A stretch of DNA of 64,000 nucleotides from Paenibacillus tyrphae (GCF_027925525.1 NZ_BSDJ01000029.1:1-64000); one strand, 5' to 3'; shown: positions 27,097-35,354, counted from the stretch's first letter. Translations and numbers: made by a program. The notes: generated by a model not told the origin, from the letters alone.

Positions 27097-27966
27097 TTAG
27101 TTGTCTTCGTAGATTACAACGGTTTTCGATTCTTCTTCCCATTTCACAATGGCTTTCAAAGCTTCGCTGACGAAGCGGGCAGGCACGACGGTATTGCCTT
27201 CCACAATAGCCGCAGGCACTTCCAGCGTCACTTCTTTGCCGTTCACATAAGCCTTCGTGCTATCAACAAAGAGCTTAACGGTGATGCCGTCGCGAGTAAC
27301 CGTCACGGAGCGTTCTTCCGGGTTCCAGCTCACTTCCGCTTTCAGAGCTTCAGAGATGGCCCGGAAAGGTACCAGGGTGCTGCCCTCACGGATGAAGGGA
27401 CGGACTTCCATGGAAGGCTCTTCACCATTGACGTACAATTGCACGCCGGATTTTCCAAGCTTCTCGTAAAGCTTACCGAGCTTCTTGTAAGCGTTGAGGT
27501 TTTTTACATTCGCTTTTACGGCTTCCTTCTGAACATAGACCGCATCGGTTACGTTGCCTTGATTGTCGAGCAGATCGGCTGCCGCGGAAAGTGCAGCGTC
27601 TTTTTCGACGATAGCTTCCAGTTCAGCCTTCTTCTCAGCCGTAAGCTGTGTTTCGTATTTGGTCAAAAGAAGATCGGCAAGCACGGCACCGGCCGGTTTG
27701 TCTTTCACATTTTCAATAGCGTTGAGCAGACCTTTATAGCCGTTTTTGCCGTTGTTTTCATAAGTCGTGCCCGTAACGGAGGCCTTCGGTTCTACCTCTA
27801 CTTTAACCTTGACGTCTTTTTCTTTGCCAACAGTGATTGCTTGAGCTGCAGCTTCCGCTCTCTCTGCGCGGTTGTCATTATCGGACTTTGCCAATGCGGA
27901 GCCGGCCATCAGGCTGGTTGCGACAACGCAAGATGCGGCGATCATCATAGGTTTTTTCATGTTCAT
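27097..27966 (-). CDS. Secreted protein with C-terminal copper-amine-oxidase-like stalk domain
   Basis: 289 residues from ATG 27966 (AAAGGAG eight bases upstream). Signal peptide about 1-26 (...MAGSALA). Residues 30-170 are charged and helical with no recognised fold. Residues about 175-289 are a stalk domain (FIREGSTLVPFRAISEALKAEVSWNPEE and EGNTVVPARFVSEALKAIVKWEEESKTVVIYED). Such proteins are abundant on Paenibacillus surfaces; no copper site or enzyme part is present. It is unrelated in its N-terminal half to the similar protein at 3.3 kb. Confidence 0.83.
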   Translation of the reverse strand: MNMKKPMMIAASCVVATSLMAGSALAKSDNDNRAERAEAAAQAITVGKEKDVKVKVEVEPKASVTGTTYENNGKNGYKGLLNAIENVKDKPAGAVLADLLLTKYETQLTAEKKAELEAIVEKDAALSAAADLLDNQGNVTDAVYVQKEAVKANVKNLNAYKKLGKLYEKLGKSGVQLYVNGEEPSMEVRPFIREGSTLVPFRAISEALKAEVSWNPEERSVTVTRDGITVKLFVDSTKAYVNGKEVTLEVPAAIVEGNTVVPARFVSEALKAIVKWEEESKTVVIYEDN

Positions 27967-28074
27967 CAGTAACTCTCCTTTATTGGTTAAAAATTCTTGT
28001 TTGCATGAGCTCACTAAGTTGTTCGTTCCCGTTAATTTTTTTGTGGGGTGTTTTAAAAAAAATTGTGACACAAT

Positions 28075-28192
28075 CTATTCCGCCGTAAGTACGCGGATCG
28101 TGTCAGCTTTTTCCGCAATGTAATCCAGGATCGCTTCGACGTTTTCTTCACATCCTGCATTTTTTCCGCGGGCAGATGTTCTTTCTCAAGTA
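28075..28192 (-). pseudogene. Possible TetR-like regulator C-terminal remnant
   Basis: On the minus strand LLEKEHLPAEKMQDVKK continues, after one frame change, into VEAILDYIAEKADTIRVLTAE and a stop. The second piece reads like the last helix of a TetR-type regulator. Only about 40 codons remain and no DNA-binding domain is present. This gap (27967-28306) otherwise holds the promoter of the stalk-domain gene and a hairpin at 28216-28244. Identification is weak. Confidence 0.3.
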
Positions 28193-28215
28193 ACGTCCCA
28201 CATTGCAAATAATAA

Positions 28216-28244
28216 GAGCATCGTCCCCGAAGGGTGATGCTCTC
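28216..28244 (-). terminator. Probable terminator of the SUFU-domain gene
   Basis: AGAGCATC ... GATGCTCT with an inner CCC/GGG and a CGAA-type loop; on the minus strand it is followed by a T-rich TTATTATTT. About 60 bases after the stop codon. Confidence 0.6.
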
Positions 28245-28306
28245 TACGTTCTAAGTCAATATACCGCAATGAATCGCGGACTTAGCCTGCCTTTTCGCTA
28301 CCGAAC

Positions 28307-29047
28307 CTATCTTCTCCGAAATGGAATAACCGACGATCGGCACACATTTTTCCGGTTCAGCCGGACGATTTCGTTGATGCCGTATTTGTCGAATTTATCG
28401 GTCAAGTCATTGCAGCCGTACTTCAATTTGAACTCCATCTCTTCCTGATACAAGGGGACAATGGAGTAGAACCGAATCGTTCTCTCCGAGTCCATCTCCA
28501 GCGTCAAAAAATCGCGATGCACCATGATGGGCGGGAGCAAAATGACTCCGTTCAATTTCGTCTGGTCCGACAAGGGACGCGCGGGATCCCCGTTAGGCAC
28601 CGTGTGCCCGTGACCTAGCCACGTCTCATACTCATGAGGAAGCCTGGCCAGCATCTTGAGCCAACGGACCGGCCAATAATGGTCCTCGTCGGCGAAGGCT
28701 TCCTGCGTGATCGGCCATTCGGGCGGCAAACAAATCATCAGTTCCGCATAATTGTAGCCCTCGATCCCTTCGGGAACGTTCATCGGCAAATAGCTCATTC
28801 CCGTCGTAAACAACGTGTGGTAGTTCCGTTCCTGCGTTGGCTTAATGTGATAAACATCGATATGGACGATGTCGGAAATAATTTCATGAAATACGTTGTC
28901 GATCTCGCCGATGTATGTCTCGAAATGCCGTTCGATCTTCTCGGTCCAGCCTTCCTCGCCATAGTTGGGCGACATCCAGCTGCGTTCCTTATCCTCATAC
29001 TTATAAATCGGGTTGCCCGATTCCGAATAATCCGAAGGTTTGACCAA
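28307..29047 (-). CDS. Suppressor-of-fused (SUFU) domain protein
   Basis: About 246 residues from TTG 29047, which has GAGGTG seven bases upstream; the longer frame to 29089 starts at a TTG without a site. HFETYIGEIDNVFHEIISDIVHIDVYHIKPTQERNYHTLFTTGMS opens the SUFU fold, with the later YAELMICLPPEW and LPPIMVHRDFLTLEM. Bacterial SUFU proteins are often immunity proteins of polymorphic toxin systems, but no toxin gene is adjacent. Cytoplasmic, monocistronic. Confidence 0.85.
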   Translation of the reverse strand: MVKPSDYSESGNPIYKYEDKERSWMSPNYGEEGWTEKIERHFETYIGEIDNVFHEIISDIVHIDVYHIKPTQERNYHTLFTTGMSYLPMNVPEGIEGYNYAELMICLPPEWPITQEAFADEDHYWPVRWLKMLARLPHEYETWLGHGHTVPNGDPARPLSDQTKLNGVILLPPIMVHRDFLTLEMDSERTIRFYSIVPLYQEEMEFKLKYGCNDLTDKFDKYGINEIVRLNRKNVCRSSVIPFRRR

Positions 29048-29172
29048 AGAAATGCACCTCTGCTCTCGATTCGTTCCCTTTATTTCCAACGTGCACCACT
29101 TCTTTTATTATCGACAGAACAATGGGGAGATTGAATAGGGGGACAGCCGATAAAATTTGGCTGCAAACGACA

Positions 29173-29210
29173 AAGGAGTCCTTCCTCTTTCTCAGAGGCG
29201 AGAACTCCTT
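29173..29210 (-). terminator. Hairpin downstream of the HicA-like toxin gene
   Basis: AAGGAGT / ACTCCTT stem with an inner CCTCT/AGAGG; lies 17 bases after the toxin stop codon. The T-run is short. Confidence 0.5.
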
Positions 29211-29226
29211 ATTCCAACCGGATTCC

Positions 29227-29448
29227 CTATTTTTTCGAATTAAAGTACGCTTTATCTACCTTAAGCTGTTGTTTCAAAATCCGGTTAAACAAACCTTTGC
29301 TGATTTCCCCTGTTCCTTTGGACACAGCGGTCCTCAGCACTTCCCCGTCAGGCAAAGTCTTTTCATAAATTTTATCCCTGCCATTTTGTCGAATCAATAC
29401 CCAACCGTCCCGCTTTAGAAAACTCTCCAAATCGCTCCAGCTAGGCAT
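29227..29448 (-). CDS. HicA-like toxin
   Basis: 73 residues. SWSDLESFLKRDGWVLIRQ, GRDKIYEKTLPDG and the closing ISKGLFNRILKQQLKV resemble the small double-stranded-RNA-binding fold of HicA/YcfA-type mRNA interferases. The catalytic His usually found in GSHHIY is replaced by the NGRDKIY context, so activity is not certain. It overlaps the upstream antitoxin gene by eight bases (29441-29448), giving an antitoxin-first operon. Confidence 0.68.
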   Translation of the reverse strand: MPSWSDLESFLKRDGWVLIRQNGRDKIYEKTLPDGEVLRTAVSKGTGEISKGLFNRILKQQLKVDKAYFNSKK

Positions 29449-29857
29449 GGAACATTCTTGCTACAGATTCAATATCGTCTTCTAATATTACACGTAAAAC
29501 ATATGGCGCATGTTTATGGCGGTTTGGACTGTTGTAGTAGCGGGAATAGTTAGCTTCATAATCAATCGCATACTCGACTAATTGTCTCGCCAGCTCGAAT
29601 CGGAGTCCTTCGAGTGTTTCAGCATCGGCAACGATATCTTCAATTTGCTCTATAGAACCGGCATATACACCATCTTCATCTTGCTCGTATTCAAAAGTCA
29701 ATTCATAAGCAGATAACAATTCCTTCATCTGTTGCTTAGAGAAGGCCATGATCACATCTCGATTGCGTTTTATGGCTTGGGGTTTTTCTCGCACAACGGA
29801 ATCAATGAAGCCGCCAAAATTTGCTCGTACCTCCGTAGCATTAAGCAACGTTTGCAT
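29441..29857 (-). CDS. Phd/YefM-like antitoxin with C-terminal extension
   Basis: 138 residues from ATG 29857 (AGGAGGG six bases upstream). Residues 1-45 (LLNATEVRANFGGFIDSVVREKP, NRDVIMAFSKQQMKELL) look like the Phd/YefM DNA-binding half. The rest (YEQDEDGVYAGSIEQIEDIVADAETLEGLRFELARQLVEYA) resembles a HicB-type partner-binding domain. This mixed layout matches the HicA-like toxin that follows. Expected to repress its own promoter, which overlaps an inverted repeat. Confidence 0.7.
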   Translation of the reverse strand: MQTLLNATEVRANFGGFIDSVVREKPQAIKRNRDVIMAFSKQQMKELLSAYELTFEYEQDEDGVYAGSIEQIEDIVADAETLEGLRFELARQLVEYAIDYEANYSRYYNSPNRHKHAPYVLRVILEDDIESVARMFHA

Positions 29858-29877
29858 AAGCATCCCTCCTCACCTCC

Positions 29878-29926
29878 ATTATAACAATCACCCTTCAAAA
29901 TGTACACAATGTACCCTATGTACATT
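29878..29926 (-). promoter_or_regulatory. Promoter and inverted repeat of the HicA-like module
   Basis: Minus-strand TATAAT at 29878-29883 lies just upstream of the ribosome site. AATGTACA (29899-29906) and TGTACATT (29919-29926) are exact inverted repeats, with a further GTAC between them, and cover the expected -35 region. Likely operator for the antitoxin. Confidence 0.6.
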
Positions 29927-30055
29927 CGTATCCAGTAAACTTGGCTTTTATTCATACATTTTAGGAAAGCTCCAAGAGTTGCTTCATTTCCTTTTATCCG
30001 ATCTATCCGCTATGCTGAAAGTAACTGCATTGCCTTGGAGAGGAGAGACATCGTC

Positions 30056-30730
30056 GTGTTACCCGAGCATATTCGCCGGATCATCGATCGATTCCGTTGT
30101 TTTGAATCCGTCGAGCCGGAAGATTGGCAGCATCCGGACATCACCGTTATTCGTGTTCCCATGAGTCTGGCCATTCGACAAGGGGGGCTGCTGGAGCACG
30201 CAATATTTACGCTGGACGGCAGTATTCGCGTCTACAAAGTTAGCGAGACGGGGAGAGAAATTACGCTATACCGTGTTCGGGGAGGCGAGTGCTGCGTCTT
30301 GATGATGGCCAGCATTATGGGAGAAATGGAATATGAGGCGTCCGCATCGGTCGAGACTCCCTCGGAGCTGTTCATCCTCCCGATTGACGTGTACAAGCAG
30401 TGGGTGGAGAAATATAAGCCGCTCCGCCAATACATTTACCGAATGTTCACGCAGCGGATGTCCATCGTCACCACCCTGATCGACGACGTCGCCTTCAAGC
30501 CGATGGAATACCGTATCGCCGATTTTCTCCTGCAAAAGACGACCGGAGATTCAACTACGCTGCGTATCACGCATGATGAAATCGCCGTTGAGCTAGGCAC
30601 CGCAAGAGAAGTGATCAGCCGGAAGCTGAAGGAGTTCGAAAAGGAAGGGTGGCTTGTCTTAGGCCGGGGACGAATTCAAGATATTCAGCGGGCCGCGCTC
30701 GAACAAGTGAAAAGCCGTTATGTGACTTAG
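30056..30730 (+). CDS. Crp/Fnr family transcriptional regulator
   Basis: 224 residues from GTG 30056 (GAGAGGAGAG eight bases upstream). An effector-binding beta-barrel (residues ~10-120, IFTLDGSIRVYKVSETGREITLYRVRGGECCVL) is followed by a long dimer helix and a winged helix (THDEIAVELGTAREVISRKLKEFEKEGWLVLGRGRIQI-like). The barrel lacks the cAMP-binding Arg/Ser pair, and there is no N-terminal Cys cluster as in Fnr; the two adjacent Cys in GGECCVL could sense redox or a thiol ligand. A perfect palindrome overlaps the stop codon and controls the next gene. Confidence 0.9.
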   Translation: MLPEHIRRIIDRFRCFESVEPEDWQHPDITVIRVPMSLAIRQGGLLEHAIFTLDGSIRVYKVSETGREITLYRVRGGECCVLMMASIMGEMEYEASASVETPSELFILPIDVYKQWVEKYKPLRQYIYRMFTQRMSIVTTLIDDVAFKPMEYRIADFLLQKTTGDSTTLRITHDEIAVELGTAREVISRKLKEFEKEGWLVLGRGRIQDIQRAALEQVKSRYVT

Positions 30731-30762
30731 TCACATAACGAATGAGAACCGACCGCTACAAT
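30718..30762 (+). promoter_or_regulatory. Crp/Fnr-type palindrome and promoter of the DUF2892 gene
   Basis: The 21-bp sequence at 30718-30738 is a perfect 9-3-9 palindrome (TTATGTGAC, TTA, GTCACATAA). It contains TGTGA and TCACA half-sites five bases apart and includes the last codons and stop of the regulator gene. TACAAT at 30757-30762 is a good -10, with no clear -35. The palindrome centre falls near -41 from the expected start, the class II activator position. Confidence 0.7.
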
Positions 30763-30799
30763 AAGAGATGCAAACCATTCTTGTAGCGGAGGGATCACG

Positions 30800-30988
30800 A
30801 TGAAAAATGTAGGCGGCTTTGACTTGGTATTTCGAATTGTCGCAGGACTGGCGCTGCTCTCGCTTTTATTCTTGCTGGAAGGGGGAATCAAATATATCGG
30901 CTTGATCGGGATTCCCCTGCTTTACACGGCGCTTACCCGAAAATGTCTCATGAACCGGTTGCTCGGCATCAATTCATGCAAGCTTTGA
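30800..30988 (+). CDS. DUF2892 (YgaP-like) small membrane protein
   Basis: 62 residues. NVGGFDLVFRIVAGLALLSLLF followed by a second hydrophobic stretch (YIGLIGIPLLYTALTRKCLMNRLLGIN) and a Cys in each of the last two segments fit DUF2892, the membrane part of YgaP-type rhodanese proteins, often found alone near redox or sulfur genes. GGAGGGAT precedes the ATG. Its promoter carries the Crp/Fnr palindrome, so the adjacent regulator probably activates it. Confidence 0.83.
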   Translation: MKNVGGFDLVFRIVAGLALLSLLFLLEGGIKYIGLIGIPLLYTALTRKCLMNRLLGINSCKL

Positions 30989-31017
30989 TGCTTGTCCCTT
31001 GTTCCAGCTTCAGCCGC

Positions 31018-31059
31018 CGGCCGTCCGGAGCGATCCCATCGCGCTCGGACGGCCGTTTT
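31018..31059 (+). terminator. Terminator after DUF2892 gene
   Basis: CGGCCGTCCG ... CGGACGGCCG with an inner GAGCG/CGCTC and a TTTT tail. Confidence 0.85.
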
Positions 31060-31172
31060 GCGTTCCCGCCGCGTCCCTAGCTTGCACTATCGAATTATTG
31101 CTGTCCTATTCTTGCTCTATTATCAGACCCGCGACTTCGGTTTATAATGAGTGGCAGAGGGGAGGCCCCAAT

Positions 31173-31736
31173 ATGGACGACGCACTATTTCAGTCGGTGT
31201 ACGAGACGATTTTGCGGCGCGACACCCGCTACGACGGGCGGTATTATATCGGAATCACATCGACGGGAATCTTCTGTCGGCCTTCGTGCCGCTCCCGCAT
31301 TCCGAAGCCGGAAAACGTTAAAGTATACGGCAGTATCCAGGAAGCGCTGCAAGCGGGATTCCGGGCATGCAAAAGATGCCGTCCGGAACAGCCGGGTGAG
31401 CATGGTCCGGATGCGCAAATCGCTCATGCCGTAAATGAATTGATCAAGCGACGGTACTCCGAGCCTTTGACGCTTGGCGATATAGGAGCAGAGCTCAAAA
31501 TGAGCCCCTATCATTTGCAGCGCGTGTTTAAGCGGGTGACCGGAACGACTCCCTCAAAGCAGCTACTTCAGATCCGTATGGACGAGGCAAAGCGGCTGCT
31601 TGCCGCAAGCGAACAGCCGATAACCGATATCGCGGCAGAAGTTGGCTTCCGCAGTCCGTCCCACTTTACATCCGTATTTCACAAGACGGTCGGCTGTACG
31701 CCGATGGAATATCGGGAAACCGCCGGCACCCGTTAA
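31173..31736 (+). CDS. adaA: Ada methylphosphotriester-DNA methyltransferase and activator (AdaA)
   Basis: 187 residues from ATG 31173 (GAGGGGAGG upstream). The N-terminal Ada zinc domain (about 1-75) has the four Cys ligands in FCRPSC and ACKRC; the first accepts the methyl group from a phosphotriester. An AraC-type DNA-binding domain follows (LTLGDIGAELKMSPYHLQRVFKRVTGTTPSKQL ... ITDIAAEVGFRSPSHFTSVF). As in Bacillus subtilis, methylation should turn it into an activator of its own operon with adaB, 24 bases downstream. A TATAAT lies near 31141 in the upstream gap; no -35 is obvious. Confidence 0.93.
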   Translation: MDDALFQSVYETILRRDTRYDGRYYIGITSTGIFCRPSCRSRIPKPENVKVYGSIQEALQAGFRACKRCRPEQPGEHGPDAQIAHAVNELIKRRYSEPLTLGDIGAELKMSPYHLQRVFKRVTGTTPSKQLLQIRMDEAKRLLAASEQPITDIAAEVGFRSPSHFTSVFHKTVGCTPMEYRETAGTR

Positions 31737-31760
31737 GCCGATCAAGAAGGAGGCATACTT

Positions 31761-32321
31761 ATGGGAAAAACAACGACCGAGGTGTATTGGACGACCATCC
31801 GTCATCCTAAGTTAGGGGACCGGCCGCTCTATCTGGCCGCTACGAAACAGGGCTTGTGCCGGATTACTTGGCCTAATGAATCATTCGATACCTTAACTAC
31901 ATGGGTGGTTAAACATATTCTGGGCTCCACGTTGATTAATGATCAAGAGCCGTTATCCGAGTACGTCGGGCAGCTGAAGGAATATTTGGAAGGGACCCGC
32001 CAAACGTTCAACCTTCCCCTCGATATGCGCGGTACGAAGTTCCAAACCGCCGTCTGGCAGGCGTTAACCCGCATTCCCTATGGCGAAACCCGCAGCTACT
32101 CGGACATTGCCGGGGAGGTAGGCAGTCCTGCGGCCGTCCGGGCCGTAGGCACCGCGAACGGAGCTAATCCAATCCCCATCGTCGTCCCGTGCCATCGCGT
32201 GATTGGCAAAAACTCCGCACTCACGGGGTTCCGGGGCGGTCTGCAGGTGAAGCAAGAGCTGCTCCGGCTGGAAGGCTTCGAAGATTTTACACTTAAGGGA
32301 CATGCCCGATTTCAGTTTTGA
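31761..32321 (+). CDS. adaB: Methylated-DNA-protein-cysteine methyltransferase (AdaB/Ogt)
   Basis: 186 residues. The catalytic PCHRV motif (VVPCHRVIGKNSALTGFRGG) and upstream FQTAVWQALTRIPYGETRSYSDIA (helix-turn-helix and Asn/Arg positions for base flipping) are intact. It removes methyl groups from O6-methylguanine by self-methylation of the Cys. The first ~85 residues are an Ogt-like RNase-H-type domain. It follows adaA with AAGGAGG upstream, so it belongs to the adaptive response operon. Confidence 0.93.
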   Translation: MGKTTTEVYWTTIRHPKLGDRPLYLAATKQGLCRITWPNESFDTLTTWVVKHILGSTLINDQEPLSEYVGQLKEYLEGTRQTFNLPLDMRGTKFQTAVWQALTRIPYGETRSYSDIAGEVGSPAAVRAVGTANGANPIPIVVPCHRVIGKNSALTGFRGGLQVKQELLRLEGFEDFTLKGHARFQF

Positions 32322-32341
32322 CTTGCTTACGAATCCGCGCA

Positions 32342-32386
32342 AACAAAAACTGCTCCCCACAGCTTGATAGCTTGGAGGAGCAGTTT
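32342..32386. terminator. Bidirectional terminator between adaB and ferritin
   Basis: AAACTGCTCC / GGAGCAGTTT stem with a 20-base loop; on the minus strand it runs into a T-rich tail. Confidence 0.75.
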
Positions 32387-32402
32387 CCGTTTCCGGTCTA
32401 TG

Positions 32403-32909
32403 CTATTCGGCTGGCGCCGTGAAGGTACGCTGCGCCAATTGGGCATCGAGCATGTAGAACGCATTGCTATCGTTATCGATGCGGCGAAGCTTCTGAATGA
32501 TGCTGTCGAACGTGGCTTCTTCTTCGACCTGTTCGTCGATGAACCACTTTAAGAAGTTGATTGTCGCGTGCTCGCGCTCGTTCCAAGCGATATCCGACAA
32601 CTCGTAGATGCGTTTCGTTACGGTTTGTTCGTGAGCAAATGCATGTTCAAAAGCATCCAACAGCGAGGTATACTTGTTCTGCGGGTCCTCCATTCCACTG
32701 ACATGGGCACGTTTGCCCAGCGTGTTAATGAAGTGAAAAATTTTCATGGCATGAAATTTTTCTTCCTCGGCCTGTACGATAAAAAAGTTCGCAAACCCGT
32801 CGAAGCTTTCCGACGAGCAGTATCCGGCCATCGCCAGATACACTTGGGAGGAATAAAATTCGTAGTTCATTTGTTCGTTCAGCTTGGCGAGCAGGTTCTC
32901 ACTTAGCAT
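32403..32909 (-). CDS. Non-haem ferritin
   Basis: 168 residues, normal ferritin length. Ferroxidase ligands are visible in MNYEFYSSQVYLAMAGY and the EExxH of QAEEEKFHAMKIF, followed by ERE in WNEREHATINFLKWFIDEQVEEEA. It should form 24-mers that oxidise and store iron in the cytoplasm. The start ATG has GGGGCGTG five bases upstream. Monocistronic; I see no Fur box in the 257-base gap to the next gene, which holds nothing else I can name. Confidence 0.93.
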   Translation of the reverse strand: MLSENLLAKLNEQMNYEFYSSQVYLAMAGYCSSESFDGFANFFIVQAEEEKFHAMKIFHFINTLGKRAHVSGMEDPQNKYTSLLDAFEHAFAHEQTVTKRIYELSDIAWNEREHATINFLKWFIDEQVEEEATFDSIIQKLRRIDNDSNAFYMLDAQLAQRTFTAPAE

Positions 32910-33166
32910 CAGGTCACGCCCCTTGTTTGCAGTCTATCCGAGGTTCTCCCTCTATGTAGGTGAATAAAAGAAATACTTCCCACACCTGTCCTTAGTATGT
33001 TGTAACTCTTTCCAAATGTAAAGCAATTTCTGGCACACTTTATTCCACAAAATAGTGTCCCCAAATCACGCACCACCGATACGGCAATTCTTCTCTTCAT
33101 GAACGCCCGTAACAATCGGCAGCAAAACCATACAATATCTTATCCTGCAAAAAGGGGAGGAATATT

Positions 33167-34213
33167 GTGGCTACGTTTATGGCTGCATTGCGAATGAAAA
33201 GAAAGATGGCCCCCCACATATTAAAAAAATCCGGTGTTCACGGGGTCGGAATAGGGTACAGAGATCCTGCGAATCCGAAAAAGGGCGCAGCCGTCGTCAT
33301 CTATACGGATAAGGTTTCTTCCGCAAGCCTGGGTCTGAGTCCCGCTATGTTTGCCGCCAAAGCGAAAGACAAAGGAGCCTCGGTCCCGATCCGCGTCGTC
33401 AAAACGGGAAAAATGCGTGCGCACGCGAACTACACCCGCCGGATTCGTCCCGTACCTCCCGGCTACAGTGTCGGTACTCCGGCGGAGTCGGGCAGTGCAG
33501 GCCTGATCGTGACGAACAATTCCAAGGCCGCAAGCCGTTATTTGTTAAGCAATAACCATGTGCTGAATCCGAACAATACGAACTTCGCCACAGAAACGAT
33601 CCAGCCCGGTGGCGCCGATGGAGGCCGTTCCGGCACGGACCGCATCGGCCGTTTATACCGCTATGTAAAGCTGGAGAAAAAGAAAAATAATTTTATAGAC
33701 GCGGCGCTCTCCGTCCCTATCAACAAGCGTCTGCTTAATCCCAATTATCCGACGGTCGGAGCTATTCCCGGCTATGTGACGTCTTATCGGGTGGGAGAGC
33801 GATTAAAGAAAGTGGGACGCACGACAGGCTTGGTGAACGGAAGGGTGGAATCGATCGACACCGATATCCAAATCGACTACGGCGGCAAGCTCGGGGTTCT
33901 TAATTTCAAAAATCAAACGGTGATCAGAGGAACTACCCCCATTTCGCTGGCCGGCGATTCCGGATCGGTATGGCTCAGACGCTCGGACAATTACGCGGCG
34001 GCCATCAATTTTGCAGGCACGTCGAACGGCCGTCTTTCCATAGCCTTCCCCATCCACTGGGCGATGCGGGCATTCGGAACGAAGGTGGCTCGTGCGAGCG
34101 GCGCAGGCAAAGTAAAGCAGATCCAAGCCGCGAAAACCTCCCGCGCCTATGTCCGCAAGCTGCCTGCAAATGTGCTTGCCCGAATCAAGCCCAAAAAAGC
34201 CGTAAGATCCTGA
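33167..34213 (+). CDS. Trypsin-fold serine protease (Nal1-like), no signal peptide
   Basis: 348 residues from GTG 33167 (GGGGAGG six bases upstream). Catalytic triad candidates: His in LLSNNHVL (~128), Asp in NFIDAAL (~178), Ser in LAGDSGSVW (~265), all in order. The first ~75 residues are basic and resemble the N-terminal region of Nal1-type proteases. A basic C-tail (KTSRAYVRKLPANVLARIKPKKA) follows. Without a signal peptide it is cytoplasmic or released by other means. The substrate is unknown. Monocistronic, closed by a terminator. Confidence 0.78.
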   Translation: MATFMAALRMKRKMAPHILKKSGVHGVGIGYRDPANPKKGAAVVIYTDKVSSASLGLSPAMFAAKAKDKGASVPIRVVKTGKMRAHANYTRRIRPVPPGYSVGTPAESGSAGLIVTNNSKAASRYLLSNNHVLNPNNTNFATETIQPGGADGGRSGTDRIGRLYRYVKLEKKKNNFIDAALSVPINKRLLNPNYPTVGAIPGYVTSYRVGERLKKVGRTTGLVNGRVESIDTDIQIDYGGKLGVLNFKNQTVIRGTTPISLAGDSGSVWLRRSDNYAAAINFAGTSNGRLSIAFPIHWAMRAFGTKVARASGAGKVKQIQAAKTSRAYVRKLPANVLARIKPKKAVRS

Positions 34214-34234
34214 CCACCCGCAGCCCCATAACGT

Positions 34235-34269
34235 AAAAAAGCACTGAGCGCCACGGCCAGTGCTTTTTG
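34235..34269. terminator. Bidirectional terminator between protease and ankyrin genes
   Basis: AGCACTG / CAGTGCT stem flanked by A6 and T5, serving both convergent genes. Confidence 0.85.
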
Positions 34270-34271
34270 TT

Positions 34272-35348
34272 CTAATCCTCACAGGGTTCTCCCGACAAGT
34301 TTCCATCCAAAATATCGTCAATAATACCGGCTGCCTTAGCCAGGAAAGCTTTCCACTTCATACCCGGCAGCAGAATCAACTCGTCATGCTCGACATCGAG
34401 GCTGCCCAGACATTTTTTGTCCTTCACCCACACGATAAAGCCCGTATTGGCGTAACTTTCAATGTCTTTGACCAGATCGATAAATTGCCTGCCTCTCCAC
34501 TCCAGCACCCTGACGTCGAATATCGTTTCAAATTCAATGTATTCGGTCATTTTCGAATCCTTAAAATCAATCCTTCGATTCTCAATCCCAAGCCATTTGA
34601 TAATTTCAGCCGGCAAGCCCAGACGCTTAAGCTCCTTCACCCGATTATCCATTTCGTGCCAGATCGGAGGTTCGAATTGCTTGATGTACTCCATCAGCTC
34701 CGTATGGTTATTCTGCTTGGCATAAGAATAAGCCCGGTCGCCGTTTTTGTCCTTAATCGTGACATCGGCTCCATGTTCGATCAAGTACTTTACGATTTCA
34801 AAATGGTTGATCGCAGCGGCCATTTGGACCGGGGTCGTACAATACGGAAACACTTGACTGCGACCGTTAAAGTTGACATCGGCTCCGTGCTCCACGAATA
34901 GCTTCACGAATTCGAATTTTCCGGACCCTGCGGCGTCGCGAAGAGCGTTCCCGCCTGCGTAGGTTCTCATATCGAAGCCCAATTCAAGCAAGGCGCGGAC
35001 TCCCTTGTGGTTGCCGAAGGCAAGAGCCCTTCCCACAGCGGAACTCTTCACATGGGTAAGAGCATTTAGATCGGCGCCTGCTTGCAACAATCTTTCAAAT
35101 AGATCGCGCGTTCCATACCGGGCAGCGTAAGGCATCACTGGATTCTTCTCATCGTTCAAATTGTCGAAACCGTACTTGTCCAGCAAAAGCCGGGCCAGAG
35201 CCAGTCGTTTGTACTCCAACGCTTGGTTTAAAATATGGACGGGAAGCGTGCTCCCTTCCGGTAACCCGTGCTTTTCCAAAATCGCCATAACCCCGTCCGT
35301 GTCGTTGCTTTGGATGCAGCTTACAACTTCTTTTTCAACTTCCGTCAT
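34272..35348 (-). CDS. Ankyrin-repeat protein with SUKH-like C-terminus
   Basis: 358 residues. About five ankyrin repeats fill residues 1-215 (LLQAGADLNALT, LFVEHGADVNFNG, YLIEHGADVTIKDKNGDRAYSYAKQNNH). The C-terminal ~140 residues (LGIENRRIDF, VLEWRGRQFIDLVKDIESYANTGFIVWVKDKK) have an alpha/beta pattern vaguely like SMI1/KNR4 (SUKH) immunity domains; this second call is tentative. Cytoplasmic. It lies seven bases from the GNAT gene upstream, probably co-transcribed. Ankyrin and SUKH folds are both used by toxin-immunity proteins. Confidence 0.78.
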   Translation of the reverse strand: MTEVEKEVVSCIQSNDTDGVMAILEKHGLPEGSTLPVHILNQALEYKRLALARLLLDKYGFDNLNDEKNPVMPYAARYGTRDLFERLLQAGADLNALTHVKSSAVGRALAFGNHKGVRALLELGFDMRTYAGGNALRDAAGSGKFEFVKLFVEHGADVNFNGRSQVFPYCTTPVQMAAAINHFEIVKYLIEHGADVTIKDKNGDRAYSYAKQNNHTELMEYIKQFEPPIWHEMDNRVKELKRLGLPAEIIKWLGIENRRIDFKDSKMTEYIEFETIFDVRVLEWRGRQFIDLVKDIESYANTGFIVWVKDKKCLGSLDVEHDELILLPGMKWKAFLAKAAGIIDDILDGNLSGEPCED

Positions 35349-35354
35349 GATAGC

